DNA of 64,000 nt from NCBI RefSeq assembly GCF_000154725.1, contig NZ_DS544873.1, forward strand, positions 553,569-617,568, read 5' to 3'. A program made the position numbers and the translations under genes. This DNA is from Kordia algicida OT-1 (GTDB lineage: Bacteria > Bacteroidota > Bacteroidia > Flavobacteriales > Flavobacteriaceae). Shown here in pieces: positions 17,246-26,144 of this stretch; the first letter of the stretch is position 1; each line of letters begins with the position of its first letter. Below the pieces are notes generated by a model. It had not been told where the DNA came from. It did no database searches and was given only the letters and a program-made list of their open reading frames with translations.

Positions 17246-20002
17246 ATGACTTTCTCTCTAAGATACATATTGGCGTTGTTTATTTGTTTTCAAAGCATTG
17301 CTCATGGGCAGCATACGGATTTGTCAGCTACTATTGATAGTATTAATCAATTTGCAAAACCATCAGTACGCATACAGAAATTCAATATACTGATTGATAA
17401 TACAGACATTCCGAAGACGCCTAAAACACAAGCGACGCTTTTTTATGAACTAGCTAGAAGTTACAACAAAGCTGAAAGTTATGAAAAAGCGTTGCTAAAT
17501 CTTACCAAAGCTATTCAAATTCAAAAACAACTAAAGCATCAAAATACGCTCAACAAAAGTTTATACTTAAAAGCTTCTGTATATCAAAAATTGGAGCAAA
17601 CATCAGAAGCGTATGCTCTTTTGTTGCAAATAGTGAAAGCTAACGGCGCTGATAAATATACTTGCAATTCGTATCGGAAATTGGCAAATATTGAAAGAGA
17701 GCGAGGCGATTATTATAGAGCTTTACAGTATTTGAATACAGGAATTTCCAATAAAAAACTCTCTGAAAACAAAGAGTTTAAAAGTCTATTGTCAAGTGGT
17801 ATCATCGCCATATATTCAAAAATTTATGAAACTTCGTTTGAAGTTAAAGATGACATTTCAGATTTAGCCATTGTAAAAGCACGTCAAAAAAACATTGAAG
17901 ATCATTTAGATTTTTTTCAGTCAAAACCAAAAATGCTCGCAGGAATTTATACCAATTTAGCCATTGTATACGATAGTTTTCAAGAATTGGAAAATGCATT
18001 AAAATTTTATAAAAAAGCGCAAAAAATATACAAAGAAAATGGGTATATATATGAAGAATGGGATGTTGCTTTAAACATTGCCATAGTATACTCTAGACAG
18101 CAAAAGCATCAACTTGCCAATCAAATTTATCAAAGAATTATTGAAGCTTCAGATGATGCAGATCAAAAAGCGAACGCATACAATAGTAAAGGATATTATT
18201 TAAATACAGAGTTTTCAAAAGAAAAGCTTCCATACTTAGAAAAAGCAGTTATTATTTGTTCGGAGCTTGATACACAACTGAAAAATAACTTTCGTTTACC
18301 AACACTTTCAGAAATCAAAACATCAGGTTATGAACAAGAAATATTGGTTTATTTGATTGATTTAGCCGATCATTACGTGCAAACTTATAAAGAAGAAAAA
18401 GATCAAACCTATCTCTACAAAGCCAAAGAAACCGTTATATTAATTGACCAATTGGTGTCCTTAATCAGATATAATGTCGATGCAGAAGCGTCTAAATTAT
18501 TTTGGATTAAAAAAGGAGTCAACATTTACATGCTCGCAGTAGAAATTTGTTATCGCTTACATGATGTTGAAAGCGCGTTTTACTTTATGGAAAATAACAA
18601 AGCGTTGCTGCTTCAAGAAAATATAAAAACCTTTCAATCCAAACTAGCATCCAACATTCCTCGCAATTTATTGGAGCGCGAATACAAACTAAATTACGAA
18701 GTACTTAATTTACAAACGCAATTTCAGCAAGAAATTGACAATCAAACATTGCGGAAAAGTTTTGCAGATAAAAAAGCGGAGTTTCAAACATTTATGGACT
18801 CCATGCAACGCGCATATCCAAAATATACAAAAACCAAAGAAAAAGTTGCTATTGTTTCTTTGCAAAATGTGATGGAAACTTGTACACAGCAAAAAGCTGC
18901 GTTTGTAGAATACATTTTACACGAAACAGATGGTTATGGTATCTATTATGACGGAGAAAATCCTGAGTTTTTTAAAATAGAAAATACAGCAAACTTTCAA
19001 CAGCAATTGAAGAAATTGAAAATGTTTATGACCAAACGCTTCATGAATTCTGAAGCATTAAAAACGTATCAAACTATTGGTTTTGAAGTATTTCAACAGT
19101 TATTTCCATTTAAAAATGCTTCACGACGTTTGCAAAACAAAAAACTGACGATTGTTGCCGATCAGAATTTACAATACCTTCCTTTTGAACTCATTCCGAT
19201 GAAAAAAGAAGGGAAACTCTCAGATGCTTATTTGGTGAATACAGTAGAAACTTCGTATGTACAATCGTTTTCACTTTTTGAGCAAATTCAGAAAAAACAA
19301 AATGCACCAACAGAAGCATTATTAGTCATCGCGCCCAACGAATTTGAAGACAAGGAATTACCAGCATTAGCAGAAACAACAGAAGTATTGGAATTCTTAT
19401 CAGAGTATGAAAACTCGGTATTGCTGACGAGAAAAGAAGCTTCCAAAGAAAATTTTATCAAACACAGAAATAATTTCAACATCATTCATGTCAATACACA
19501 TGCAGGTTTAGACAGTATTTCCAAAATGCCTTGGTTGGCTTTTTACAAAGAAAAAATAACGCTTACTGAACTTTTTGGACTTGAAAACCAGGCAGATTTG
19601 GTCATTCTAGATGCTTGCAAAACCAACGATGGCGTGAATCTTTCTGGCGAAGGAATCATCAATCTTTCCAGAGGTTTTTTCTACAACGGAACGCAAAGTG
19701 TCTTGGCTTCACAATGGAATGTAAACGAGCAAGCAGGAAACGAAATCTTACAAACGTTTTATACGGAATTAAACAACGGAAACTCTAAATCCAAAGCATT
19801 GCAACTTGCCAAAAAAGCATATTTACAAAAACATCAAAACACACAAAATACTCCGTATTATTGGGCAGCTTTTACACTTACAGGAAGTACCGATGTTATC
19901 ATGCTTCCATCAAAAAATAATAATACAATCTTTATTATTGGGGCGATACTTTTCATTCTTATCATCCTATTTTTTGGCTATCGGAAGAAAATTTTAAAAT
20001 AA
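17246..20002 (+). CDS. TPR-CHAT domain protease, secreted and C-terminally membrane-anchored
   Basis: This 918-residue protein starts with a signal peptide (MTFSLRYILALFICFQSIAHG), continues with TPR repeats (about 40-430, e.g. TLFYELARSYNKAESYEKAL and NALKFYKKAQKIYKENG), a helical linker, and a C-terminal CHAT domain (about 600-890), a caspase-like cysteine peptidase fold related to separase. The dyad is visible: His752 in HVNTHAG and Cys791 in ILDACKTNDG. A hydrophobic helix (about 895-913) followed by YRKKILK anchors the end in the membrane, so the protease domain is predicted to be periplasmic. Most studied CHAT proteases (e.g. the TPR-CHAT of type III-E CRISPR) are cytoplasmic, so this placement is notable. 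It forms a unit with the upstream subtilisin gene. Confidence 0.88.
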   Translation: MTFSLRYILALFICFQSIAHGQHTDLSATIDSINQFAKPSVRIQKFNILIDNTDIPKTPKTQATLFYELARSYNKAESYEKALLNLTKAIQIQKQLKHQNTLNKSLYLKASVYQKLEQTSEAYALLLQIVKANGADKYTCNSYRKLANIERERGDYYRALQYLNTGISNKKLSENKEFKSLLSSGIIAIYSKIYETSFEVKDDISDLAIVKARQKNIEDHLDFFQSKPKMLAGIYTNLAIVYDSFQELENALKFYKKAQKIYKENGYIYEEWDVALNIAIVYSRQQKHQLANQIYQRIIEASDDADQKANAYNSKGYYLNTEFSKEKLPYLEKAVIICSELDTQLKNNFRLPTLSEIKTSGYEQEILVYLIDLADHYVQTYKEEKDQTYLYKAKETVILIDQLVSLIRYNVDAEASKLFWIKKGVNIYMLAVEICYRLHDVESAFYFMENNKALLLQENIKTFQSKLASNIPRNLLEREYKLNYEVLNLQTQFQQEIDNQTLRKSFADKKAEFQTFMDSMQRAYPKYTKTKEKVAIVSLQNVMETCTQQKAAFVEYILHETDGYGIYYDGENPEFFKIENTANFQQQLKKLKMFMTKRFMNSEALKTYQTIGFEVFQQLFPFKNASRRLQNKKLTIVADQNLQYLPFELIPMKKEGKLSDAYLVNTVETSYVQSFSLFEQIQKKQNAPTEALLVIAPNEFEDKELPALAETTEVLEFLSEYENSVLLTRKEASKENFIKHRNNFNIIHVNTHAGLDSISKMPWLAFYKEKITLTELFGLENQADLVILDACKTNDGVNLSGEGIINLSRGFFYNGTQSVLASQWNVNEQAGNEILQTFYTELNNGNSKSKALQLAKKAYLQKHQNTQNTPYYWAAFTLTGSTDVIMLPSKNNNTIFIIGAILFILIILFFGYRKKILK

Positions 20003-20058
20003 CATAAATTGTTTATTAATAGTGGTTTAAGGTGTTTTTATATACAACTAACTTTTTT

Positions 20059-20100
20059 ATTGGGTAATGAATTCCACAAAAGTGCCCATATGTATAAACG
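20059..20100 (+). promoter_or_regulatory. Copy B of the 42-bp two-block promoter-like element, after the CHAT gene
   Basis: It carries attgggtaatg, ttcc, then ccc and tatgtataaacg at the same spacing as copy A (15858-15899); 29 of 42 positions are alike by hand alignment, with the mismatches mostly in the middle. It lies 57 bp after the CHAT stop. No convincing protein gene starts downstream before a strong terminator at 20263, so it may drive a short RNA of about 160-190 nt. The remaining part of this 384-bp gap shows no other feature. Confidence 0.45.
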
Positions 20101-20262
20101 AACACTTATTTACAAACTCAAATTGCTCACATAAACCTAACCTTTAAAAACGTAAAATTGAAAACTTACCAATTCAACCATTGAAGAAATATGTATAATA
20201 GATACACACTCAGACCAACTGAAAAACTGTATCAAATTTTTGCGTTAATTATGCATATAAAG

Positions 20263-20293
20263 AAAGGCTTTCTGTAACAGGAAAGCCTTTTAT
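20263..20293 (+). terminator. Rho-independent terminator
   Basis: Arms aaaggctttc and gaaagccttt (10 bp) around a short loop are followed by a T-rich tail. It is too far (260 bp) from the CHAT stop to be its obvious terminator and would suit a short transcript from copy B of the 42-bp element. Confidence 0.75.
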
Positions 20294-20386
20294 AATACCA
20301 GAAAACGCATAGAAATTTAAAATAACAAAAAGGGTTTCATAAATTATGTATACTTTTATGCGTCAAACACATTACGAAGTACATCA

Positions 20387-21322
20387 ATGAAGATACTCAT
20401 CACGGGAATTGCTGGTTTTATCGGATCGCATGTTGCAGAATATTTACAAAAACAAGGTCATGAAGTTGTTGGAATAGATAATTTTTCAGATTACTATCCT
20501 GTGCAACTTAAGAAAAAAAATGCAGCAACTTTGCGTGCAAAAGGCATTGAAATTTTACAAGCAGATTTGCGTGAAATAACCGCTATTGAGAAACTTCCTA
20601 AAGGAATTGAATATATTTTTCATTTTGCCGCACAACCAGGAATCGCCGCGACTTCTACGTTTGAAGATTACTTAACAAACAACGTAATTGCCACGCAAAA
20701 CTTACTTTCGTACGCACTGAAACTTTCTTCATTACAACTCTTTGTGAATATTGGAACGTCTTCAATTTATGGATTAAACGCAACATTTCCAGAAACGGTC
20801 GTACCAAAACCAGCTTCTCATTATGGAGTGACGAAACTTGCTGCCGAACAATTAGTTTTATGCAGCTCAAGGCTGAATCAACTCAACGCCTGTTCATTAC
20901 GATTGTACTCTGTATACGGTTCACGAGAACGTCCAGACAAGCTATTCACAAAACTGTTAGATTGTGGATTAAACGATAAGACTTTTCCACTATTTGAAGG
21001 AAGTTTGTCACACTTGCGAAGCTTTACACATGTAAGCGACATTGTAAAAGGAATTACAAGTGTTATTGGAAAAGAAGCAGTTTGCAACGGAGAAATTTTC
21101 AACATCGGAACAGAAGCCGAATATACGACGCAACAAGGAGTTGATGCTGTTGAAAAACTACTAAATACGAAAATTACATTTGAAAAATTACCGCCGCGTT
21201 CTGGCGATCAACAACGAACTAAAGCAGACATAGGAAAAGCAAGAGAACTCCTAAACTACAATCCTATGGTAACTCTAGAAGAAGGTGTTGCTGAACAATT
21301 GACTTGGTTTCGTGATTTGTGA
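20387..21322 (+). CDS. NAD-dependent sugar epimerase/dehydratase (UDP-glucuronate 4-epimerase-like)
   Basis: This 311-residue extended short-chain dehydrogenase acts on nucleotide sugars. The NAD-binding motif GIAGFIGSH is at residues 7-15, HFAAQPGI is the usual second motif, and the catalytic pair is Tyr/Lys in HYGVTK with Ser in GTSSIYG. The SDYYPVQLKKKNA segment after the first strand is typical of UDP-glucuronate/UDP-galactose 4-epimerases. It is convergent with the glycosyltransferase operon that follows (89-bp gap) and probably supplies sugars for the cell envelope. The exact substrate is not decidable from sequence. Confidence 0.88.
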   Translation: MKILITGIAGFIGSHVAEYLQKQGHEVVGIDNFSDYYPVQLKKKNAATLRAKGIEILQADLREITAIEKLPKGIEYIFHFAAQPGIAATSTFEDYLTNNVIATQNLLSYALKLSSLQLFVNIGTSSIYGLNATFPETVVPKPASHYGVTKLAAEQLVLCSSRLNQLNACSLRLYSVYGSRERPDKLFTKLLDCGLNDKTFPLFEGSLSHLRSFTHVSDIVKGITSVIGKEAVCNGEIFNIGTEAEYTTQQGVDAVEKLLNTKITFEKLPPRSGDQQRTKADIGKARELLNYNPMVTLEEGVAEQLTWFRDL

Positions 21323-21411
21323 AATTGAAGTTGAAAACTGATAAAAAGACAATTTTTTTAATACCAAAATACCATAATACCAAAACCATTACATCGAGCG
21401 GAGTCGAGATG

Positions 21412-23043
21412 CTAATCTCTCTCCAACAAATACATTTCCGTACGCAAACGATCTTTATAGCCTTTTTTAGAATCATCAATCGGATTCAAATCATACGTTC
21501 GGATATACGTAATTTTATAACTTGGAAACGCTTTCTGCAATGTTTTTTTGGCACCAATCATCACCAACGCTTTAAACTTAGCTTCTTTTGGAATTTCTAA
21601 GGCGTGACTGTGCAATAACGGAATCATTCCACCATAATCCCACACCAATTCTGGCGATTGAATATTGAATAAATACACAGGAATATTGTCGGTTTCTGCT
21701 TCTTGCGAAATGGTTGCGAGCGATTTGTATTTCGGATTGTCCAAAAATGCATTTGCCAATGGAAAACCGAAACTAATTGTGGTCATCAAAAAGAAAATTA
21801 GTAAATAGAAAACTCGCTGAATTTTCTGTTGATATAAATATTTTAGAATGAAAAAACCGATCGGAACCAAAATCAATGATGTAATGATAAATCGTGTATA
21901 AAATCCTGATAGTCGATCTTTTAAGAAAATATAACCAATAATTGGAAACACCAATCCGATCAATCCAACCAAGCCAAAATTTAGATATACAGGAAACTTT
22001 TCTAAGTTCTTCATTTTTGTTTGAAACGACTTAAAAACATACATCATAAAGAAACTTGTCGTATATGCCAACGGAATCAATACAGGCAATAAATAACGCG
22101 ATTTCTTTTCAGGAATCAAGGACAATAATACAACCGCGGAAAGTGTCCAAAACAAACTAAATTTATACGCTTTCAAATTTGCCACACGCGATTTCAAATA
22201 CGGATATAGCAAACTTACAAGCGCCACAACGGTCCAAATTCCCGATTGCACAAAAAAGCTCCAATAATAGTAAAACGGACGCACATTACGATCTGCCCAA
22301 GCTGTGGTTTCTTTCTCTGCAATAGCTTTTGCAGTATCGCCATCAAAAGCATTTACATATAGTGGCCACCAAGCTGATAACAATGCTGTAACTGCAACTA
22401 AACCTAACAAGGGCAACCATTTTTGCTTAAAATTCATGTATTTATATACGATACTATATGAAATGATAAACGGTAAAAACAGTGCAAAATGTGACACAGG
22501 ACCTTTGCTCATAAAGGATAATCCGATAAATGTTCCTGCCAAAAGAGAATTTCGCCAAATATGATTTTCCTCAGAAAAGAACTGAAAAATGTAATAGATA
22601 CCAATTATCATAAAACTGTGCGCAAAAATATCCCAAGTTCCGTTTCTTCCCGCAAAAATGATGTAAAACGAAGTGGCTAAAATTAATGCATTGACAAACG
22701 CTTGTTTTTTATTTTTCAAAAAGTAAACACCAAAACGGTATGAGAATAATACTAAAATTAGCGTGATAATCGCAGAAGGAATTCGCAAACCTGCCAAACT
22801 TTTAAAACCGAAAATCATTCCAGAAATCGCTGCTAGCCAAGTTGGTAAAGGTGGTTTTTCGTAACGTGGTTCGCCGTTCATCGTGGTAAGTAACCAATTG
22901 CCATCTGAAACCATTTCACGTGCTGTAATGAAGTTTCTGGCTTCCATGATATTTGGATACAATACATCGAGATTGGTAAAGAATATGAACGCACATACAA
23001 TAACTAATATCCAAATGTAATTTTTCTCCTGTATAAAATTCAT
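21412..23043 (-). CDS. ArnT-like lipid-linked sugar glycosyltransferase (PMT/GT83 family)
   Basis: This 543-residue integral membrane protein belongs to the 4-amino-4-deoxyarabinose transferase / protein mannosyltransferase superfamily. It has about 11-12 transmembrane helices. The first periplasmic loop contains PNIMEARNFITAREMV and NGEPRYEKPPLPTWL, the acidic and K-P-P-L-W pattern typical of ArnT. Such enzymes take a sugar from undecaprenyl phosphate and add it to lipid A or another acceptor on the outer leaflet. It is the last gene of an operon of three with 4-bp overlaps: GT2, LAB_N protein and this transferase, which is the classic order for making and using a polyprenyl-phosphate sugar. 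Confidence 0.88.
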   Translation of the reverse strand: MNFIQEKNYIWILVIVCAFIFFTNLDVLYPNIMEARNFITAREMVSDGNWLLTTMNGEPRYEKPPLPTWLAAISGMIFGFKSLAGLRIPSAIITLILVLFSYRFGVYFLKNKKQAFVNALILATSFYIIFAGRNGTWDIFAHSFMIIGIYYIFQFFSEENHIWRNSLLAGTFIGLSFMSKGPVSHFALFLPFIISYSIVYKYMNFKQKWLPLLGLVAVTALLSAWWPLYVNAFDGDTAKAIAEKETTAWADRNVRPFYYYWSFFVQSGIWTVVALVSLLYPYLKSRVANLKAYKFSLFWTLSAVVLLSLIPEKKSRYLLPVLIPLAYTTSFFMMYVFKSFQTKMKNLEKFPVYLNFGLVGLIGLVFPIIGYIFLKDRLSGFYTRFIITSLILVPIGFFILKYLYQQKIQRVFYLLIFFLMTTISFGFPLANAFLDNPKYKSLATISQEAETDNIPVYLFNIQSPELVWDYGGMIPLLHSHALEIPKEAKFKALVMIGAKKTLQKAFPSYKITYIRTYDLNPIDDSKKGYKDRLRTEMYLLERD

Positions 23044-23660
23044 GACTGATTTCTTAAAAGCATTATATTTCTAACATACGTAACAATTCCAAATATATGA
23101 CCAGCAATTAAAATCGGATCTTTTCTAAAAATTGCATACGTAAATATCAAACTGGAACCGAGCAAACTCAGCATCCAAAAGCCAAAAGGCAAACTTGATT
23201 CCTTTTTCTTTTCAGAATAAATCCACTGATAAATAAATCGTAAGGTAAAAATTAATTGTCCTGCAATTCCCAACACAAACAACCAATCGGCAATAGCTTC
23301 ATTATTCAACAGATTGTAAATATCTTGTTTGTTATTATTATAACCAATGGCAATGATAATTAACGGAAAAATAATGATAAAAACGCGAACCAACTTGTGC
23401 ATTCGCGACCATTCGCCTTGCAATTGCATGTTTCTTACGTAAATAAAATACGTCAAAACCTGTCCGAGCATGATGGCAAAATCGTTCCGAAGATAACCGT
23501 ATACAAAGAGTAGGAAGGAAGCAATAAGACTTAATTTCCAGAACAGCGCAGGTGTTAATACTTTTTTATTTTTCTCTGAAATAATCCATTGTAGTAAGGT
23601 TCTTCCTGAAAATAATAATTGTGCAAGCGCACCAATTCCGTAAACGAGCCACGTCATCAT
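23040..23660 (-). CDS. LAB_N domain membrane protein (lipid-A-disaccharide synthase N-terminal-like)
   Basis: This 206-residue protein of about six transmembrane helices contains two copies of the LAB_N module: GRTLLQWIISEKNKKV ... PALFWKLSLIAS near residues 19-50 and LRFIYQWIYSEKKKESSLPFGFW near 140-165. The module is known from the N-terminus of some LpxB proteins and from stand-alone proteins encoded beside lipid A modification enzymes. It overlaps both neighbours by 4 bp. Its biochemical role is not known to me; a part in presenting or flipping the polyprenyl-linked sugar is plausible. Confidence 0.85.
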   Translation of the reverse strand: MMTWLVYGIGALAQLLFSGRTLLQWIISEKNKKVLTPALFWKLSLIASFLLFVYGYLRNDFAIMLGQVLTYFIYVRNMQLQGEWSRMHKLVRVFIIIFPLIIIAIGYNNNKQDIYNLLNNEAIADWLFVLGIAGQLIFTLRFIYQWIYSEKKKESSLPFGFWMLSLLGSSLIFTYAIFRKDPILIAGHIFGIVTYVRNIMLLRNQS

Positions 23661-24370
23661 CCTTTCTTAGCAATAGAATAGTTGATGTACTTTTTCTTCA
23701 TCCAAACATAAGCAAAACAATCCATTAACGGACCTAATAAACGATTCCACAAACCGTATTTTGCTTCGCCCGCAATTCTTGGAAAATGCTGAATAGGAAC
23801 TTGTTTTATCTTTCCTTCTTGTAATAAAATCATCGCAGGAAGAAAGCGGTGCAATCCTTTAAACATCGGAATGCGTTTTGCGTAATCAGTCTTAATAATT
23901 TTCAACGGACAACCTGTATCGTCCATACCATCTTTGGTAAACGTTCTGCGGATTCCATTGGCAATTTTTGAAGACATATTTTTGACAAATGAATCTTTTC
24001 GGTTGGCACGAACGCCCGTTACCAAATCGTATTCGCCAATATATTCTAGGAGTAAATCGAAGTCAGCAGGCGCCGTTTGCAAATCAGAATCAATATAACC
24101 TACCAAATTAGTTTCAGTATTGTCAAAACCAGCTTTGATGGCGGCACTCAATCCTCGATTTTCAGCAAAACAAACAAAATTGAAAATCTCGCTATCTGTA
24201 CAGATTTTTTCAATCATTTCCTGACTTTTATCTTTAGAGCCATCATTTACAAACAAAACTTTTACAGGAATTTTAGCAGTTTTGGCATAAGCAGCCAATT
24301 CTTTTTCAACTCTTTCTAAATTGTCTTCCTCATTATATACAGGAACAACGATGGTTAGTTCTTTCTCCAT
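23657..24370 (-). CDS. GT2 family polyprenyl-phosphate glycosyltransferase
   Basis: This 237-residue GT-A enzyme is similar to dolichol-phosphate mannose synthase and ArnC. Motifs are VVPVYNEEDNLERV at the N-terminus, VNDGSKDKS for the nucleotide, and IDSDLQ as the DXD-like metal site. There is no C-terminal transmembrane pair, which ArnC and GtrB proteins have; the following LAB_N gene may supply the membrane part. It is the first gene of the three-gene operon and would charge undecaprenyl phosphate with a sugar for the ArnT-like transferase. Confidence 0.9.
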   Translation of the reverse strand: MEKELTIVVPVYNEEDNLERVEKELAAYAKTAKIPVKVLFVNDGSKDKSQEMIEKICTDSEIFNFVCFAENRGLSAAIKAGFDNTETNLVGYIDSDLQTAPADFDLLLEYIGEYDLVTGVRANRKDSFVKNMSSKIANGIRRTFTKDGMDDTGCPLKIIKTDYAKRIPMFKGLHRFLPAMILLQEGKIKQVPIQHFPRIAGEAKYGLWNRLLGPLMDCFAYVWMKKKYINYSIAKKG

Positions 24371-24623
24371 TTACGAATACTTTGTTTCTAAATAGCTTAA
24401 AAATATCCGTCAAAGTTATTGTTTTTTTATTGAACTTGTCTTGACTTTTTATTTTTAACCGAAAATGAGTTCAAATTTGTTCAGATAATACTATTTTAAA
24501 AGGCATAGGATCGCTATGGATAAGAAAATAGCTGAAATATGGGCGAGTTTTAGCCATTTTTTAGAAAATAGAAAAAGCCAAGATGAGTTCACAAATCGGC
24601 TGTAAGAATCTAATTTAATAGTA

Positions 24624-24667
24624 AATTATGCATTAGGAACTCGTAATGAAGTTTCTAATGCATAATT
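24624..24667 (-). terminator. Long hairpin downstream of the DUF6428 gene
   Basis: Arms of 17 bp (aattatgcattaggaac / gtttctaatgcataatt, 16 of 17 paired) enclose a 10-nt loop. It lies 20 bp after the minus-strand DUF6428 stop. The U-run is weak, so the terminator call is moderate. The rest of the 316-bp gap (24371-24686) shows no supported gene. Confidence 0.6.
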
Positions 24668-24686
24668 ATTGTTGATCGTACTTTTT

Positions 24687-25160
24687 TTAGCAACAACCAG
24701 ACTCAGGCGAACAACAAGCATCTGTTTGTGCTTGTAATTCAGACAATTTCATCTTTGGTTTTTGCGCAGGAATTCCGCAATTATCTTTTGCAAGACAATC
24801 GGTTTGTTTTGTGGTTAACACGAAATGATTGTCTTGAAAATCCAATCCATATTTTCCAATCGTTTCCGCCTGATATTCTACTTCAACTTCCCAATCTTGA
24901 ATTCCCAAGACTTTCTCAGAAAGTTCAATAATGTTCATCAATTTCTTTGGTTCCAAACGGTGATCTACATCATCGGCAGACCATAATTGAAAATTTACGA
25001 CATTTTCCGTACGAACCACGCCGCCACAATCGATAAAATTCTTTGAAATCTGTCCAACTTCTGTCACATGAAAATGACTCTCAACTTTTTGTGAATTTGG
25101 TAAATAAAAATCTAATTGTTCTAAATTTTCTAACTGTTTTTTTACTTCTGATAATTTCAT
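24687..25160 (-). CDS. DUF6428 family protein
   Basis: This 157-residue cytoplasmic protein matches DUF6428, a Bacteroidota family that usually follows an ArsR regulator in arsenic or heavy-metal loci. The body contains HFHVTEVGQISKNFIDCGG and NFQLWSADDVDHRL. The C-terminus is cysteine-rich (TDCLAKDNC and ACCSPESGCC), suggesting metal or metalloid binding. It is 18 bp downstream of the ArsR gene and clearly in one operon. No arsenate reductase, ArsB or Acr3 pump follows, so the locus is reduced compared with the usual operons. Confidence 0.82.
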   Translation of the reverse strand: MKLSEVKKQLENLEQLDFYLPNSQKVESHFHVTEVGQISKNFIDCGGVVRTENVVNFQLWSADDVDHRLEPKKLMNIIELSEKVLGIQDWEVEVEYQAETIGKYGLDFQDNHFVLTTKQTDCLAKDNCGIPAQKPKMKLSELQAQTDACCSPESGCC

Positions 25161-25178
25161 TGTTCTTTGATATAAAAA

Positions 25179-25505
25179 TTAACACTTCTTTGCATTTGAT
25201 AGGGAAATCGTAATTGTCTCTAAATACTGTAACACTTCTTGCCATTTCTGCGAATTGATGCAATAGCAAATATTTTTACCCGAAATTTCCCCTTGAATCA
25301 ACCCAACACGTTTTAACTCCGATAAATGCCTAGAAATAGTAGGTTGGGCGAGTGGCAATTCCATCACAATATCATTACATATACACGATGGAGTGTTTGC
25401 TAAATAATGCATGATTGACAAGCGTGCAGGATGCCCAAGTACTTTTAAGGTGTCTGCCATAGCGGTTATTTCCTCTGAAAATCCGATTGTTTTTGTTATT
25501 CCCAT
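25179..25505 (-). CDS. ArsR/SmtB family metalloregulator
   Basis: This 108-residue winged-helix repressor has the ArsR core: LKVLGHPARLSIMHYLA, then SCIC (Cys41 and Cys43) at the alpha-3 position used for As(III) sensing, then the recognition helix QPTISRHLSELKRVGLI and the wing GEISGKNICYCI. A further Cys ends the protein (KKC). The family represses its own operon and lets go when the metalloid binds. It is the first gene of the ArsR-DUF6428 pair. Confidence 0.9.
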   Translation of the reverse strand: MGITKTIGFSEEITAMADTLKVLGHPARLSIMHYLANTPSCICNDIVMELPLAQPTISRHLSELKRVGLIQGEISGKNICYCINSQKWQEVLQYLETITISLSNAKKC

Positions 25506-25790
25506 ATTGCAATATTAGAATATGTTTTTGACATGAAGAAATTATTGTTGTTAAATTTTAGAATTTGGCAGAAAGTTGAGGTTTGAAAACGTGCTACTAC
25601 TTTAATTTTATGAGTTTTAAGCTTTAAAGGAAGTTTTGTCTTTTATGAAACAGATTGCCACGAATTTTTTAAAATTCTTGCAAAGGCGAATCATAAAAAT
25701 ATTGAAGCAATAAACGTAAATGGAGAGAAGGATTCCTTCAACTAACAAATTTGTATTCGCTCTTTTAGCTTTTCAAATTTGAGTTTCACT

Positions 25791-25825
25791 AAAAAAAAGG
25801 GAGGCCCTACCATAAACCTCCCTTT
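25791..25825 (-). terminator. Minus-strand terminator-like hairpin
   Basis: Stem aagggagg (25797-25804) pairs with cctccctt (25817-25824); on the minus strand it is followed by eight U. No annotated gene ends here, so it may end a small RNA or a long leftward transcript. Confidence 0.6.
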
Positions 25826-26144
25826 AGTAAGAGTTGTATTTGCATACAACAATAATAAAAATTCGAATTCGAATTTCTATTTACTGTTTAGTTTTTAATT
25901 CTGTATTGTTTTCGGCTTAATTAAAACGTGACAAAATTTTAAAATTGCTTTGTTATTCTGAAAGTTTAAATTCATATACGTTGTAAAACTATTGATTACA
26001 AAGGTTAAACAGGCAGCTTTTACTAGTCATTCTATCAAATCCACATTTTATCGATTAACGCTATAAATTGTAAGAAATTTCAATAATAAAAAAATGTTTT
26101 TTTAAAAATCGAGTTCTCTGTGTTTTACTTTTTTAAAAATAATT

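Noticed and set aside
24516-24605. 29-codon frame in the gap before the GT2 operon
   Set aside because: There is no leader, domain or conserved feature, and length is within chance for AT-rich DNA.
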